DNA of 64,000 nucleotides from Porphyrobacter sp. TH134 (lineage in GTDB: Bacteria > Pseudomonadota > Alphaproteobacteria > Sphingomonadales > Sphingomonadaceae): NCBI RefSeq assembly GCF_002855495.1, contig NZ_PKRO01000008.1:1-64000 (forward strand). Reading direction: 5' to 3'. Below the pieces are notes generated by a model that saw nothing but the letters and a program-made list of their open reading frames with translations, made no database searches and was not told the DNA's origin. Of the stretch, positions 50,487 to 59,967 are shown in pieces. The stretch's first letter is position 1, and each line of letters starts with the position of its first letter. Made by a program: the position numbers and the translations under genes.

Positions 50487-51607
50487 GGGCTCCCGGGGGG
50501 TTTGCTGAAGGAGGACGCAAGGCTGGGCCCCGCATCGGAATTGCGGCGGATCAGCTGGTAGGCCAGCGTCAGCTGTTCGGCCTTGGCGCGGCTCGCACGC
50601 GGCTTCTGCTTGTGCACCCGCGCGATCATCGCCACCGCCTCGGCGGTCATTTCGCGGATCGGCTGGCGGATGGTGGTCAGTTCCGGCCAGATCGAGCTGG
50701 CAAGTTCGGTATCGTCGAAACCGCACACGGTGATGTCGTTCGGCACATCCAGATGCCGCCGGTGCGCCATGGCGACGGTGGCGGCGGCCATGTCATCGTT
50801 GGAGGCAAAGATCGCCGTTGGCGTGTGGGCCGCGCTGAGCAGCTTTTCCGCTGCGACCATGCCCGAACGATAGGTGAATTGTCCCTGCGCAATCAGGCCT
50901 TCGTCAATCGCCAGCCCGGCATCCTTCATCGCCGAACGATATCCCAGCAGACGCCGCCCGGAGGCCACCTGTTCAGGGTTGCCGATGATGAAGCCGATGC
51001 GTTCATGGCCAAGGCCGATGATGTGCTTCGTCATGTCGTAAGCGGCCTGAAACTCGTCGATCAGCACCGCGCCGTGGCTACCGCTCGCCCGCCCCGGACC
51101 GACCGCGACCGCAATGCCGCCGGATGAACGGATCAGGTCAAGCACGCTCTGGTCATCGCACAGCGGTGGCGGCAGAATGAAACCCTCGATCCCGCCATCG
51201 AGCAGCTTGCGGATCACCTTTTGCGCCTCGGCCGTGTTCTCGCAGGCCTGCACCACCAGATAGATGTCGCGGCGACTGGCCTCTTCCAGCGCGCCCATCA
51301 GGAATTCGCTGAGGTAGGAGGCGGAAGGGTTGTCGAACAGCAGAGCGATGCGCAGCTGCGATCCCGCCGCGAGCGAGCGGGCCGCGCGGTTGGGGACGTA
51401 GTTGAGCTTTGCAATCGCGCTCAGCACCTTTTGCTTGGTGTCCTCGCGCACATTCTCCTCGCCATTGATGACGCGGCTGACGGTCATCGGCGAACAGGCC
51501 GCCTCGCGGGCGACGTCGGTGATCGTGGGCGCGGCATTGCTGCGCCGGGCGGCGCGTTTGCGGCTGGGGGCGGCGGGTTCGGCGTGCTTGTTCATAGGCG
51601 CCGCCAT
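50483..51607 (-). CDS. LacI-family transcriptional repressor of the xylan/xylose locus
   Basis: 374 residues; start at 51607 or the ATG at 51595. An Arg/Lys-rich tail precedes the LacI helix-turn-helix (ITDVAREAACSPMTVSRVI) and hinge (NRAARSLAAGSQ). The periplasmic-binding-like domain has ALLFDNPSASYLSEFL and TAIFASNDDMAAATVAMA and VCGFDDTELASSIWPELT. It should bind the TGKTAGCGCTAYCA operators and be released by xylose or a pathway intermediate. It is co-transcribed with xylD (ATGA overlap). Confidence 0.9.
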   Translation of the reverse strand: MAAPMNKHAEPAAPSRKRAARRSNAAPTITDVAREAACSPMTVSRVINGEENVREDTKQKVLSAIAKLNYVPNRAARSLAAGSQLRIALLFDNPSASYLSEFLMGALEEASRRDIYLVVQACENTAEAQKVIRKLLDGGIEGFILPPPLCDDQSVLDLIRSSGGIAVAVGPGRASGSHGAVLIDEFQAAYDMTKHIIGLGHERIGFIIGNPEQVASGRRLLGYRSAMKDAGLAIDEGLIAQGQFTYRSGMVAAEKLLSAAHTPTAIFASNDDMAAATVAMAHRRHLDVPNDITVCGFDDTELASSIWPELTTIRQPIREMTAEAVAMIARVHKQKPRASRAKAEQLTLAYQLIRRNSDAGPSLASSFSKPPGSP

Positions 51608-51639
51608 ACTGCGTGCGCCCGAGTGTCAGCAAGCGCGAT

Positions 51640-51653
51640 GAAATGCGCTATCA
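51640..51653. promoter_or_regulatory. Possible half-operator upstream of lacI
   Basis: GAAATGCGCTATCA keeps the last nine bases (GCGCTATCA) of the operator motif but not the left arm. It lies 33 bases upstream of the lacI start, suggesting weak autoregulation. Chance similarity is possible. Confidence 0.3.
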
Positions 51654-51662
51654 TTGGCCCAC

Positions 51663-53753
51663 TCATTGGCCCGGCGCTTCCGGGAAGGTCCGCGCCCGAT
51701 AGGCTTCGAGGCTTTCGGGGATCGGCCGCGCGCCGGCAGGCAGCGGCAGGCCGTTCACCGATTGCCAATAGGCCATCGATGCGTCGCGCCACCAACGCGC
51801 GTCTTTCAGCTCCCGTGCCATGTCAGCGGCGATGGCGGCGTGGCGTTCGGCATCGATGTGGGGGCGCAAGCCCTCCCAGCTCTGAATGCGCCCCCGCAAC
51901 CCGATTTCGGCCCAGGCGTATTCAGCGGCGAGGCGTTCCCAAAGCGTGTCGCCGCCCTTGATGCGATGGTCCCAGCGGACGCGGTGGAACCACAGGAGGT
52001 ACTTTTCGTCGATTGTCGCCGCATCGGCCCATTGTGCAGCGATACTCGGCGCATATTGAGCGAGCGCGCCCGAACCCTTGGCCGTGCGGTCGAAGCCGAT
52101 CCCGTCCTTGTCGGCACGGTGGTAATAGCAGGGGTTCCAGTCGGGCCGTTCGAGATCGCACACCCATGGCGAGGGGCCATAGTGGTGGCCGGTCCCCATC
52201 AGGTGCGCAAGACCGAGCGGCGCGGTGTATTGGGCTACAAGATCGCGGCTCCCCAGCATCATCGCGGCAATGCGCCTGACCGTTTCCGTGTCGCGGGTGA
52301 AGGTCTGCGCGGTCCATTCGCGGGCGATGTCTTCGCTGGTCAGCGAAGGATTCCACGCCAGCCGCCCGAAGGCGTACCAGTTGGCCTGATCGAAATGCGT
52401 GCCGGTCCAATTGCGGTCGCTTCCGGTGTTGGCGACCCCCGCCATGCCCACCGGGCTGACGATCTGCGCAACGGTTTTTGGCTTTGGGCCGCCCCGCCCG
52501 GTGTCGGCATCCAGCACCTCTTTCCACAAGGGCGCAAGGTACGCGATGCCGGTCGCCTGCCCCAGATATTCGCGGGTGATCTGCGTCTCCAGCATCAGGC
52601 GCGTCTTGGGCATGGCTCCGAACAGGGGGTGGAACGGCTCGCGCGGCTGGAAATCGAGCGGGCCGTTCTTGATCTGCACGATGACATTGTCAGCGAACTG
52701 CCCATCCAGCGGCTGGAACTCGGCATAGGCCTGCATCGTGCGGTCGGTGGTGTCTTCAGCTTGGTAGACGAAAGCGCGCCAGATCACCGTGCCACGCATG
52801 CCCAGCGCGGCGGCGAGCATATTCGCGCCGTCGGCATGGGTGCGGCCATAGTCCTGCGGGCCGGGCTGGCCTTCGGAGTTGGCCTTGACGAGGAACCCGC
52901 CGAAATCGGGGATGGCGGCATAGATTTCATCAGCTTTGGCGCGCCACCACGCTTGCACCTGCGGGTCGAGCGGGTCCGCCGTGGCTAGCCCACCGATGTC
53001 CTTGGGCGCACTGAAGCGGGCGGACAGGAACACCCGGATGCCATAGGGCCGCCATGCATCGGCCAGCCGCGCAAGCTTCGCGATATAGCGCGGCTCCAGC
53101 ATAAAGGCGCGGGCGTTGACGTTGTTCACCACCACCGCGTTGATGCCCAGCGACGCATTGGCGCGGGCATAATCGATCATCCGGGGACCGAGCTTTTCGG
53201 GCAGGTGCCACCAATCGAAGATCGACCGCCCAGAATAGCCGCGTTCCACATGGCCATCAGGGTTGTCCCAGTGGTTGAGCATCCTGAGCGGCATGGCGGG
53301 CGCTTCATCAAGGGCGAGCTTCGCAGGATCAACGCCCTGCCCCAATTCGCGCAGGATAGCATAAGCGGCGTAGAGGCATCCCACCGGCTCACCAGCCGCG
53401 ATGCGCAGGCTGGCCTTGTCCGCCATGACCCGGAACGCCCCGCCACGCGCCACTGCGGGATCGTGGCAATCGAAGCGAATGCCGGTAGCAGCCCCGTCTG
53501 CCGCCGCTGCCCCGCCCCGCAGCTGGGCCAGTCCGTCATCAAGTTCGCGCATCGCCAGCGCGACAGTCGGGTGGTCCGGGTTATTGGCGACAATCAGCCC
53601 GCCCAATCTGGCCAGCCGCGATCGCCCCTCACCCTCCGGCGGCGCGTGTCGCAACCACAGGGCATAGCCGTCCTCGGCATGCAGCGGCCCCGCCACAAGC
53701 AGCGCAGCTGCAATCGCAGCAAGCCGGTTGACAATGCCTTTCCCTCTCATCAT
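51663..53753 (-). CDS. GH67 alpha-glucuronidase, secreted
   Basis: 696 residues; the start is ATG 53753 or the adjacent ATG 53750. Signal peptide to about residue 26 (LLVAGPLHAE). Catalytic residues by GH67 comparison: Glu acid in LVKANSEGQPGPQDYG, bases in NGPLDFQPREPFHP (Asp) and MLETQITREYLGQ (Glu). It removes (4-O-methyl)-glucuronic acid from xylan oligosaccharides. It is divergent from the GH3-GH3-GH10 run, sharing an operator that touches its start codon. Confidence 0.95.
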   Translation of the reverse strand: MMRGKGIVNRLAAIAAALLVAGPLHAEDGYALWLRHAPPEGEGRSRLARLGGLIVANNPDHPTVALAMRELDDGLAQLRGGAAAADGAATGIRFDCHDPAVARGGAFRVMADKASLRIAAGEPVGCLYAAYAILRELGQGVDPAKLALDEAPAMPLRMLNHWDNPDGHVERGYSGRSIFDWWHLPEKLGPRMIDYARANASLGINAVVVNNVNARAFMLEPRYIAKLARLADAWRPYGIRVFLSARFSAPKDIGGLATADPLDPQVQAWWRAKADEIYAAIPDFGGFLVKANSEGQPGPQDYGRTHADGANMLAAALGMRGTVIWRAFVYQAEDTTDRTMQAYAEFQPLDGQFADNVIVQIKNGPLDFQPREPFHPLFGAMPKTRLMLETQITREYLGQATGIAYLAPLWKEVLDADTGRGGPKPKTVAQIVSPVGMAGVANTGSDRNWTGTHFDQANWYAFGRLAWNPSLTSEDIAREWTAQTFTRDTETVRRIAAMMLGSRDLVAQYTAPLGLAHLMGTGHHYGPSPWVCDLERPDWNPCYYHRADKDGIGFDRTAKGSGALAQYAPSIAAQWADAATIDEKYLLWFHRVRWDHRIKGGDTLWERLAAEYAWAEIGLRGRIQSWEGLRPHIDAERHAAIAADMARELKDARWWRDASMAYWQSVNGLPLPAGARPIPESLEAYRARTFPEAPGQ

Positions 53754-53766
53754 GGTAGCGCTACCA
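53753..53766. promoter_or_regulatory. LacI-type operator between GH67 and GH3 (perfect palindrome)
   Basis: TGGTAGCGCTACCA is a perfect 14-bp palindrome in the 59-base gap between GH67 and the GH3 at 53813. Its left base is the first base of the GH67 ATG, so repressor would cover the translation start. It is 46 bases before the GH3 start. Confidence 0.85.
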
Positions 53767-53812
53767 CAAAGAGGCGGTCAGTCAAGCCGCCGTGGCAGGA
53801 GAGGGACATCAC

Positions 53813-56221
53813 ATGAAGGGGATCAAGCGGGCCGCGCTGGCGGCTGGCGTATGTCTGGCGGCGTTCGGCATGGTCGCAGCGCCGGCGGTGCTGGCGCAAC
53901 CGGTGGCGATTGAGCGGGCGATGAAGGACGCGCCATACTGGAACGCCAAGCTGCCGACCGAACAACGCGTCGAAGACCTGCTGGCGCGCATGACGCTGGA
54001 CGAAAAGGTCGCGCAGATCATCACCATCTGGGACAGCAAGGGCCAGATCCAGGGCGCAGGCGATGATTTCGATCCTGCCAAGGCCGCGGCCAAATTCCCG
54101 CACGGGATCGGCCAGATCGCCCGCCCGTCCGACCGCGCCGGGCCATCCTCCCCGCGCACAGTCCCGCGCCGCAGCATCGAAGCCAGCATCCAATATGTGA
54201 TCGATGCGCAGCGCTGGGCGATGCAGAACACCCGGCTCGGCATCCCTGTCCTGTTTCACGAAGAATCGCTTCACGGTCTCGCCGCCAAGGACGCGACCGC
54301 TTTCCCGCAGGCCATCGGTCTTGCCAGCACCTGGGACCCCTCTTTGATCCGTGAGATCAATGCCCTTATAGCTGACGAGACCCACGCGCGCGGCGTCCAC
54401 TCGGTGCTCTCTCCCGTGGTGGATGTCGCGCGCGACCCGCGCTGGGGCCGGATCGAGGAGACGTTCGGGGAAGACCCGTTCCTCGTCGGCGAAATGGGCG
54501 TCGCCTCGGTCGAAGGGCTGATGGGCACCGGCACGGATCGCAAGCTGGCGCCGGGCAAGGTGATGGCAACGCTGAAGCACATGACCGGCCACGGCCAGCC
54601 CGAAAGCGGCACCAACGTGGGCCCCGCCCAGATCAGCGAGCGCACGTTGCGCGAAATGTTCTTCCCGCCGTTCGAACAGGTGGTCAAACGCACCAAGATC
54701 GACGCCGTGATGGCCAGCTACAACGAGATCGACGGGTTGCCCAGCCACGCCAACAAGTGGCTGCTGGATAGCGTGCTGCGCGGCGAGTGGGGTTACCGCG
54801 GCGCGGTGGTTTCGGACTATTACGCCATCGAGGACATGGCGCGCCTCCACCACATCGCCCCCGACAATGCCGGTGCGGGCGAAATTGCGCTGCTCGCCGG
54901 CGTCGATGTCGATCTGCCCGAAGGTGCGGGCTTCAAGGATCTGGCAAGCAGCGTGCGCGAAGGCCGCGTGCCTGAGGCCGCGATCGACAACGCCGTGCGC
55001 CGGTTGCTGACCACCAAGTTCAACGCCGGATTGTTCGACAATCCCTGGCCCGATCTGGCCAAGGCGAAAACCAGCAACGGCGCAGAAGGCGTCGCGCTGG
55101 CGCGAAAGGCGGCGGAAAAATCGCTGGTGCTGCTCAAGAACAATGGCGCGCTGCCGCTGGCTCTGCCTGCTGACGGCGGCGGTAAGAAGCCGACCATCGC
55201 GGTCATCGGCCCCAATGCCGATGTCGCGCGCCTCGGCGGCTATTACGGCGAACCGCGCGCGAACGTCACGCCGCTTGCCGGCATTCGCGCGGCGGTGGGT
55301 GACCGCGCCAACATCGTCCACGCGCTGGGCGTCGAAATCGTCAAGGGCGATAGCGACTGGTGGGATGATCCCGTTGAACTTGGCGACCGCGACGAAAACC
55401 TGCGGCGCATCGCCGAAGCGGTCGAGATCGCCAAGACCGCCGACACCATCGTGCTGTTCATCGGCGACACCGAGAAAACCAGCCGCGAAGGGTGGGCGGC
55501 GGGGCACCTTGGCGACCGCACCAGCCTCGATCTGGTGGGCGAGCAGAACGAATTGTTCACCGCGCTGAAGGCGCTGGGCAAGCCGGTAGTCGCGGTGCTC
55601 GTCAATGGCCGTCCGCCGAGCTATCCGACCATCGCGGCAGAAGCCGACGCGGTGCTCGAAACATGGTACGCGGGCGAACAGCAGGGCACCGCGATTGCCG
55701 ATGCGCTTCTGGGCACCATCAATCCGGGCGGCAAGCTGCCCGTCTCGGTCGCGCGCAACGCGGGCCAGCTGCCGATGTTCTACAACCACAAGCCGAGCGC
55801 ACGGCGCGGCTATCTGTTTGACACAACCGCCCCGCTGTATCCCTTCGGGTTCGGGCTCAGCTACACGACCTTCACGCTTAGCGCACCGCAGCTTTCGGCC
55901 AGCAGTATCAAGGCTGGGCAAGGCGTCACGGTCACCGTGCCGGTCACCAACACCGGCAAGCGCGCGGGCGACGAAGTGGTGCAGGTGTATCTGCGCGACG
56001 ATGTCAGCTCGGTCACCCGGCCGGTGAAGGAGCTGGTCGGCTTCAGCCGCGTGACGCTGGCCCCCGGCGAAACCCGCAATGTGGCGATCACCATCGAACC
56101 GCGCGCCTTTGCGATGTGGAATGCGGATATGAAGCAGGTGACCGAACCTGGTACCTTCACAATCATGACCGGCGCCAATTCGGCGGAGGTGCAAAGCGCA
56201 ACGCTGACGGTGACCGAGTGA
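53813..56221 (+). CDS. GH3 beta-xylosidase/beta-glucosidase, secreted
   Basis: 802 residues from the ATG at 53813, which follows GGAGAGG; an upstream GTG at 53792 is not needed. Signal peptide to about residue 30 (VLAQPVA). GH3 N-domain: MTLDEKVAQIITIWDSKG, HEESLHGLAAKD, ATLKHMTGHGQPESGTN and nucleophile Asp in AVVSDYYAIEDM. C-domain: LLKNNGALPLALPA. Fibronectin III-like end (VQVYLRDDVSSVTRPVKELVGF). HGQPESGTN and neighbouring context favour xylosidase. Overlaps the next GH3 by four bases. Confidence 0.92.
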   Translation: MKGIKRAALAAGVCLAAFGMVAAPAVLAQPVAIERAMKDAPYWNAKLPTEQRVEDLLARMTLDEKVAQIITIWDSKGQIQGAGDDFDPAKAAAKFPHGIGQIARPSDRAGPSSPRTVPRRSIEASIQYVIDAQRWAMQNTRLGIPVLFHEESLHGLAAKDATAFPQAIGLASTWDPSLIREINALIADETHARGVHSVLSPVVDVARDPRWGRIEETFGEDPFLVGEMGVASVEGLMGTGTDRKLAPGKVMATLKHMTGHGQPESGTNVGPAQISERTLREMFFPPFEQVVKRTKIDAVMASYNEIDGLPSHANKWLLDSVLRGEWGYRGAVVSDYYAIEDMARLHHIAPDNAGAGEIALLAGVDVDLPEGAGFKDLASSVREGRVPEAAIDNAVRRLLTTKFNAGLFDNPWPDLAKAKTSNGAEGVALARKAAEKSLVLLKNNGALPLALPADGGGKKPTIAVIGPNADVARLGGYYGEPRANVTPLAGIRAAVGDRANIVHALGVEIVKGDSDWWDDPVELGDRDENLRRIAEAVEIAKTADTIVLFIGDTEKTSREGWAAGHLGDRTSLDLVGEQNELFTALKALGKPVVAVLVNGRPPSYPTIAAEADAVLETWYAGEQQGTAIADALLGTINPGGKLPVSVARNAGQLPMFYNHKPSARRGYLFDTTAPLYPFGFGLSYTTFTLSAPQLSASSIKAGQGVTVTVPVTNTGKRAGDEVVQVYLRDDVSSVTRPVKELVGFSRVTLAPGETRNVAITIEPRAFAMWNADMKQVTEPGTFTIMTGANSAEVQSATLTVTE

Positions 56222-58602
56222 GCCTCTCCCGCCGTCATGCGCTACGATTGATGGCGGGAGGCAGCCTTGCCGTGCTGGCGCTGGCGGCCGCCCCTTCGGC
56301 GCTCGCGCAAGGGCGCGCGGTGTACAAGGATGCCGCCGCCCCCATCCCGCTGCGGGTCGCCGACCTGATGGCGCGCATGACGCTGGAAGAAAAAGTCGCG
56401 CAAATCCGGACGGCCTGGGCGGCAAAGGCGGATATGATCGACGGGCTGGCGTTTGACGCGGCCAAGGCCAGCGCCGCCTTCCCCGACGGAATCGGCCACG
56501 TCACCCGCCCGAGCGATAAGCGCGGCGTGCCCGGCATCACCGGTGCAGCCGGCGGCACGGCAGCGCGCTGGCGCACGCCGGCCGAAACGGTGGCTTTCAT
56601 CAACGCCCTGCAACGCTGGGCGCTGGAGGACACCCGCCTCGGCATTCCGGTGCTGCTGCATGAAGAATCGCTCCACGGCTACATGGCCACCGATGCGACC
56701 ATGTTCCCGCAGGCGATTGCGCTGGCGGGCAGTTTCGACACCGATCTGATGCACCGCGTGCAGTCCGTCATTGCCCGCGAAACCCGCGCGCGCGGGGTAC
56801 CGCTGGTTCTCTCCCCGGTGGTCGATATCGTGCGCGATCCGCGCTGGGGACGGATTGAGGAGACCTGGGGCGAAGACCCATATCTGGCTGCCGAAATGGC
56901 GGTCGCGGCCGTCGAAGGCCTGCAAGGGCCCGGCAAGTTCGAGCGTCTCGCCGATGGCAAGGTCTTCGCCACGTTGAAGCACATGACCGGCCACGGTCAG
57001 CCCGAAAGCGGCAACAATGTCGCGCCCGCCCAGATTTCCGAGCGCGAACTGCGCGAAAACTTCTTCCCCCCCTTCCGCGAGGTCGTGCGCCGCTGCTCGG
57101 TCGGCGCAGTGATGCCGAGTTATAACGAGATCGACGGCGTGCCCTCGCATGGCAACACCTGGCTGCTGGGCGATGTGCTGCGCGGCGAGTGGGGCTTCGA
57201 CGGGATCATCGCCAGCGACTATGGCGGGGTGCATGAACTCGCAACGCTCCACCATGTCGCGCGCGATCTGGAGGATGCAGCGCATCAGGCCTTGCGCGCC
57301 GGGGTCGACAGCGAATTGCCCGAAGGCCAGGCCTTCGCCACCTTGACCGAAGCCGTGCGCGCGGGCCGCGTTCCGCAGGCGCTGGTGCACACCGCCTGTG
57401 CGCGGATGCTCGCGTTCAAGTTCCGCTGCGGGCTGTTCGAGAACCCCTATGGCGATGCTGCTCTCGCGGAGCGGATCACCGGCAACGTCGAAGCCCGCGC
57501 GCTGGCGCTGGAGGCGGCGCGCAAGGGCGTGTGCCTGCTCACCAATAAGGGCGCGCTGCCGCTCGACCGGGCAAAGATGGGCCGGGTCGCGGTGATCGGG
57601 CCGAACCACGCCATCGCGCGGCTGGGCGGCTATTCGAGCGTGCCCAAGCAGACCATCAGCCTGATCGAGGGCCTGCGCGCCGCCGCGCCGGATGCCGATT
57701 TCGTCACCGCCCAAGGCGTGTTCATCACCACCAGCGAGGATCGATCGGCGGACGAAGTGACACTGGCTGACCGCGCCGCCAACCTCAAGCTGATTGCCGA
57801 GGCCGTGGAGGTGGCGCGCACCGCCGACACCATCATCCTCGCCATCGGTGATACAGAGCAGACCAGCCGCGAAGGCTTTGCGAAAAACCACCTCGGCGAC
57901 CGCACCAGCATCGACATTCTGGGCGAACAGAACGCGCTGGTCGATGCGCTCGCCGCGCTGGGCAAGCCGCTAATCGTTGCCGCTTACAATGGCCGCCCGC
58001 CCAGCTGGCCCAATGTGATCGCCAAAGCCGATGCGATGCTGGAATGCTGGTATCCGGGGCAGGAAGGTGGCCAAGCCGTTGCCGAAGCGCTGCTGGGGGA
58101 CATCAATCCGGGCGCCAAGCTGCCGGTCAGCGTGGTGCGCAACGCAGGGCAGATCCCGCTGTTCTACAACCACAAGCCCAGCGCACGGCGCGGCTACCTG
58201 TTCGATGACAAGGCCCCGCTGTTCGCCTTCGGCCACGGCCTCAGCTACACCAGCTTCGCCATCTCCGCCCCGCGTACCGCCACGACGCGCTTCGCCCGCG
58301 ACGAGAACATTACGGCGCAAGTCACCGTCACCAATACCGGCAGCCGCGCGGGCGATGAGGTGGTGCAGCTCTACATCACCCGCACTAGCCTTGCCGTCAG
58401 CCGCCCGGTGCTTGAATTGAAGGGCTTCCAGCGTGTGACGCTGGCGCCGGGGGAAAGCCGCACACTCACCTTCACCATCCCTGCCCGCCAACTGGCGATC
58501 TGGGACGAAAATCTTGCCGAAACCAACCCGCCCGGCCCTGTGCGGCTATGGGCCGGAAACAGCTCGGCCAGCCTCACCCCGCTCGATGTGGAGATCATCT
58601 GA
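56218..58602 (+). CDS. GH3 beta-xylosidase-type enzyme with Tat signal
   Basis: 794 residues from GTG 56218 (GTGA overlap with the previous stop). The N-terminus SRRHALRLMAGGSLAVLALA is a twin-arginine (Tat) signal ending ALAQGRA. GH3 motifs: MTLEEKVAQIRTAWAAK, HEESLHGYMATD, nucleophile Asp in IASDYGGVHEL, and a fibronectin III-like C-terminus. It is about half identical by eye to the preceding GH3 (HGQPESGN, FYNHKPSARRGYLFD), so they are tandem duplicates, but this one uses Tat while the first uses Sec. Confidence 0.9.
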   Translation: MSLSRRHALRLMAGGSLAVLALAAAPSALAQGRAVYKDAAAPIPLRVADLMARMTLEEKVAQIRTAWAAKADMIDGLAFDAAKASAAFPDGIGHVTRPSDKRGVPGITGAAGGTAARWRTPAETVAFINALQRWALEDTRLGIPVLLHEESLHGYMATDATMFPQAIALAGSFDTDLMHRVQSVIARETRARGVPLVLSPVVDIVRDPRWGRIEETWGEDPYLAAEMAVAAVEGLQGPGKFERLADGKVFATLKHMTGHGQPESGNNVAPAQISERELRENFFPPFREVVRRCSVGAVMPSYNEIDGVPSHGNTWLLGDVLRGEWGFDGIIASDYGGVHELATLHHVARDLEDAAHQALRAGVDSELPEGQAFATLTEAVRAGRVPQALVHTACARMLAFKFRCGLFENPYGDAALAERITGNVEARALALEAARKGVCLLTNKGALPLDRAKMGRVAVIGPNHAIARLGGYSSVPKQTISLIEGLRAAAPDADFVTAQGVFITTSEDRSADEVTLADRAANLKLIAEAVEVARTADTIILAIGDTEQTSREGFAKNHLGDRTSIDILGEQNALVDALAALGKPLIVAAYNGRPPSWPNVIAKADAMLECWYPGQEGGQAVAEALLGDINPGAKLPVSVVRNAGQIPLFYNHKPSARRGYLFDDKAPLFAFGHGLSYTSFAISAPRTATTRFARDENITAQVTVTNTGSRAGDEVVQLYITRTSLAVSRPVLELKGFQRVTLAPGESRTLTFTIPARQLAIWDENLAETNPPGPVRLWAGNSSASLTPLDVEII

Positions 58603-58603
58603 T

Positions 58604-59812
58604 ATGGATAAGGATTTCACCCTTTCGCGCCGCGCCGCGCTTGCCGGAATGGCTGCGATGCCGCTGATCGGCTGTGGCGGCGCATCGGCCGGAACCGCGC
58701 CCGCGCCCATCAGCGCGCCGCCGCCCGCCGCTGGCCCCGCCGGCGTGCCGCAGCCCGGCCTCCATGCCCTCGCTGCCAAAGGGGGCCGCAAGTTCGGCAG
58801 CGCCATCGCGTCCTCCCCCGGCAACCCCGCGGCAGGATCGATCCAGAACGCGGCCTATACCGCGATCATCAAGGGCGAGTGCGGTCTGGTGGTCCCGGAA
58901 AACGAGATGAAGTGGCAGGCGCTGCGCCCCTCACCCACGGCCTACACCTTCGACCGGATGGACGAGATCGTGCGATGGGCGCAGGAAAACGCGCTCGCGG
59001 TGCGCGGGCACACGCTGCTGTGGCACCGCCCCCAGTGGTTCCCCGGCTGGCTCAACACCTATGATTACGGCGCGAACCCGGTGCGCGAGGCCGAGCGGCT
59101 GCTGACCGAACATATCCGCACCGTCACGCAGCGCTACAAGGGCATCATCACCAGCTACGATGTGGTGAACGAGGCGATCGATCATGACCGCAACGCCCCG
59201 ATCCAGACCAGCATGAGCCGCGCGATGGGTAGCCCCGAAGCGGTGATCGACCTCGCCTTCCACACCGCGCGGGCCGAACTTCCGGACGCGCAGCTGGTCT
59301 ATAATGACTACATGAGCTGGGAGCCGCAGCACCTGAAGCACTGCGCCGATGTGCTGCGCCTGCTGGAAGGGCTGAAGAAGCGCGGCACCCCGGTCGATGC
59401 GCTGGGCATCCAGTCGCATATCGAGATGTTCGCGATCGATCCGGCCACCGGCGTCGGCCCCTATGCCGAGCGCGAATGGCGCCGGTTCCTCGATGAGGTG
59501 ACCGGCATGGGTTACCGCCTGCTGATCACCGAATTCGATGTGAAGGACAAGGCGCTGCCCGCCAATATCGCTCAGCGCGACGAGAAGGTCGCCGACTTTG
59601 CGCGGCGCTATTTCGAGGTGATGTATGATTACAGCGCGCATCTCGATGATGTGCTGGCCTGGGGCATGGTGGACAGGTTCAACTGGCTGCAAGGCTTCGA
59701 TCAGGCACGCCGCGCTGACGGGCAGGAGGTGCGCGGCACCCCTTACGATTCCCAATACCGCGCCAAGCCGCTGCGCAATGCGCTTGCCACCGTGATAACC
59801 GCTGCCGGCTGA
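58604..59812 (+). CDS. GH10 endo-beta-1,4-xylanase, predicted Tat lipoprotein
   Basis: 402 residues from ATG 58604, one base after the GH3 stop. The N-terminus has LSRRAALAGMAAMPLIGCGG: a twin-arginine motif and lipobox LIGC, so it is probably lipid-anchored. A Pro/Ala-rich linker follows. GH10 motifs: HTLLWHRPQWFP, acid/base Glu in YDVVNEAIDHDR, nucleophile Glu in LLITEFDVKDK, and WGMVDRFNWL. It cleaves the xylan backbone for the GH3, GH43 and GH67 enzymes. Confidence 0.94.
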   Translation: MDKDFTLSRRAALAGMAAMPLIGCGGASAGTAPAPISAPPPAAGPAGVPQPGLHALAAKGGRKFGSAIASSPGNPAAGSIQNAAYTAIIKGECGLVVPENEMKWQALRPSPTAYTFDRMDEIVRWAQENALAVRGHTLLWHRPQWFPGWLNTYDYGANPVREAERLLTEHIRTVTQRYKGIITSYDVVNEAIDHDRNAPIQTSMSRAMGSPEAVIDLAFHTARAELPDAQLVYNDYMSWEPQHLKHCADVLRLLEGLKKRGTPVDALGIQSHIEMFAIDPATGVGPYAEREWRRFLDEVTGMGYRLLITEFDVKDKALPANIAQRDEKVADFARRYFEVMYDYSAHLDDVLAWGMVDRFNWLQGFDQARRADGQEVRGTPYDSQYRAKPLRNALATVITAAG

Positions 59813-59836
59813 TCCTCTCGCCGACAGTTCCCCTGC

Positions 59837-59867
59837 GGCCCGGGCATAGGTCCCGGGCCTTTTTTTT
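59837..59867 (+). terminator. Rho-independent terminator of the GH3-GH3-GH10 unit
   Basis: GGCCCGGG (59837-59844), a 7-nt loop, CCCGGGCC (59852-59859) and eight T. It is 25 bases after the GH10 stop. Confidence 0.92.
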
Positions 59868-59905
59868 GCGCGTGAACTGGACTTCGCCGCACCGATTGCG
59901 GACAA

Positions 59906-59938
59906 CAAAAAGCCCCCCGGCGCGGGCCGGGGGGCTTT
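59906..59938 (-). terminator. Rho-independent terminator of the TonB receptor gene
   Basis: On the minus strand, AAAGCCCCCCGG / CCGGGGGGCTTT (12-bp stem, 6-nt loop, 59909-59938) is followed by five T. It is 30 bases after the receptor stop and faces the GH10 terminator. Confidence 0.88.
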
Positions 59939-59967
59939 CGCTCAGGGAGAGCGAGTTGAGGCGAGGC

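Noticed and set aside
53750-56425. Minus-strand open frame of 891 codons opposite GH3
   Set aside because: Mirrors a canonical GH3 gene; composition is that of a reverse-complement frame.
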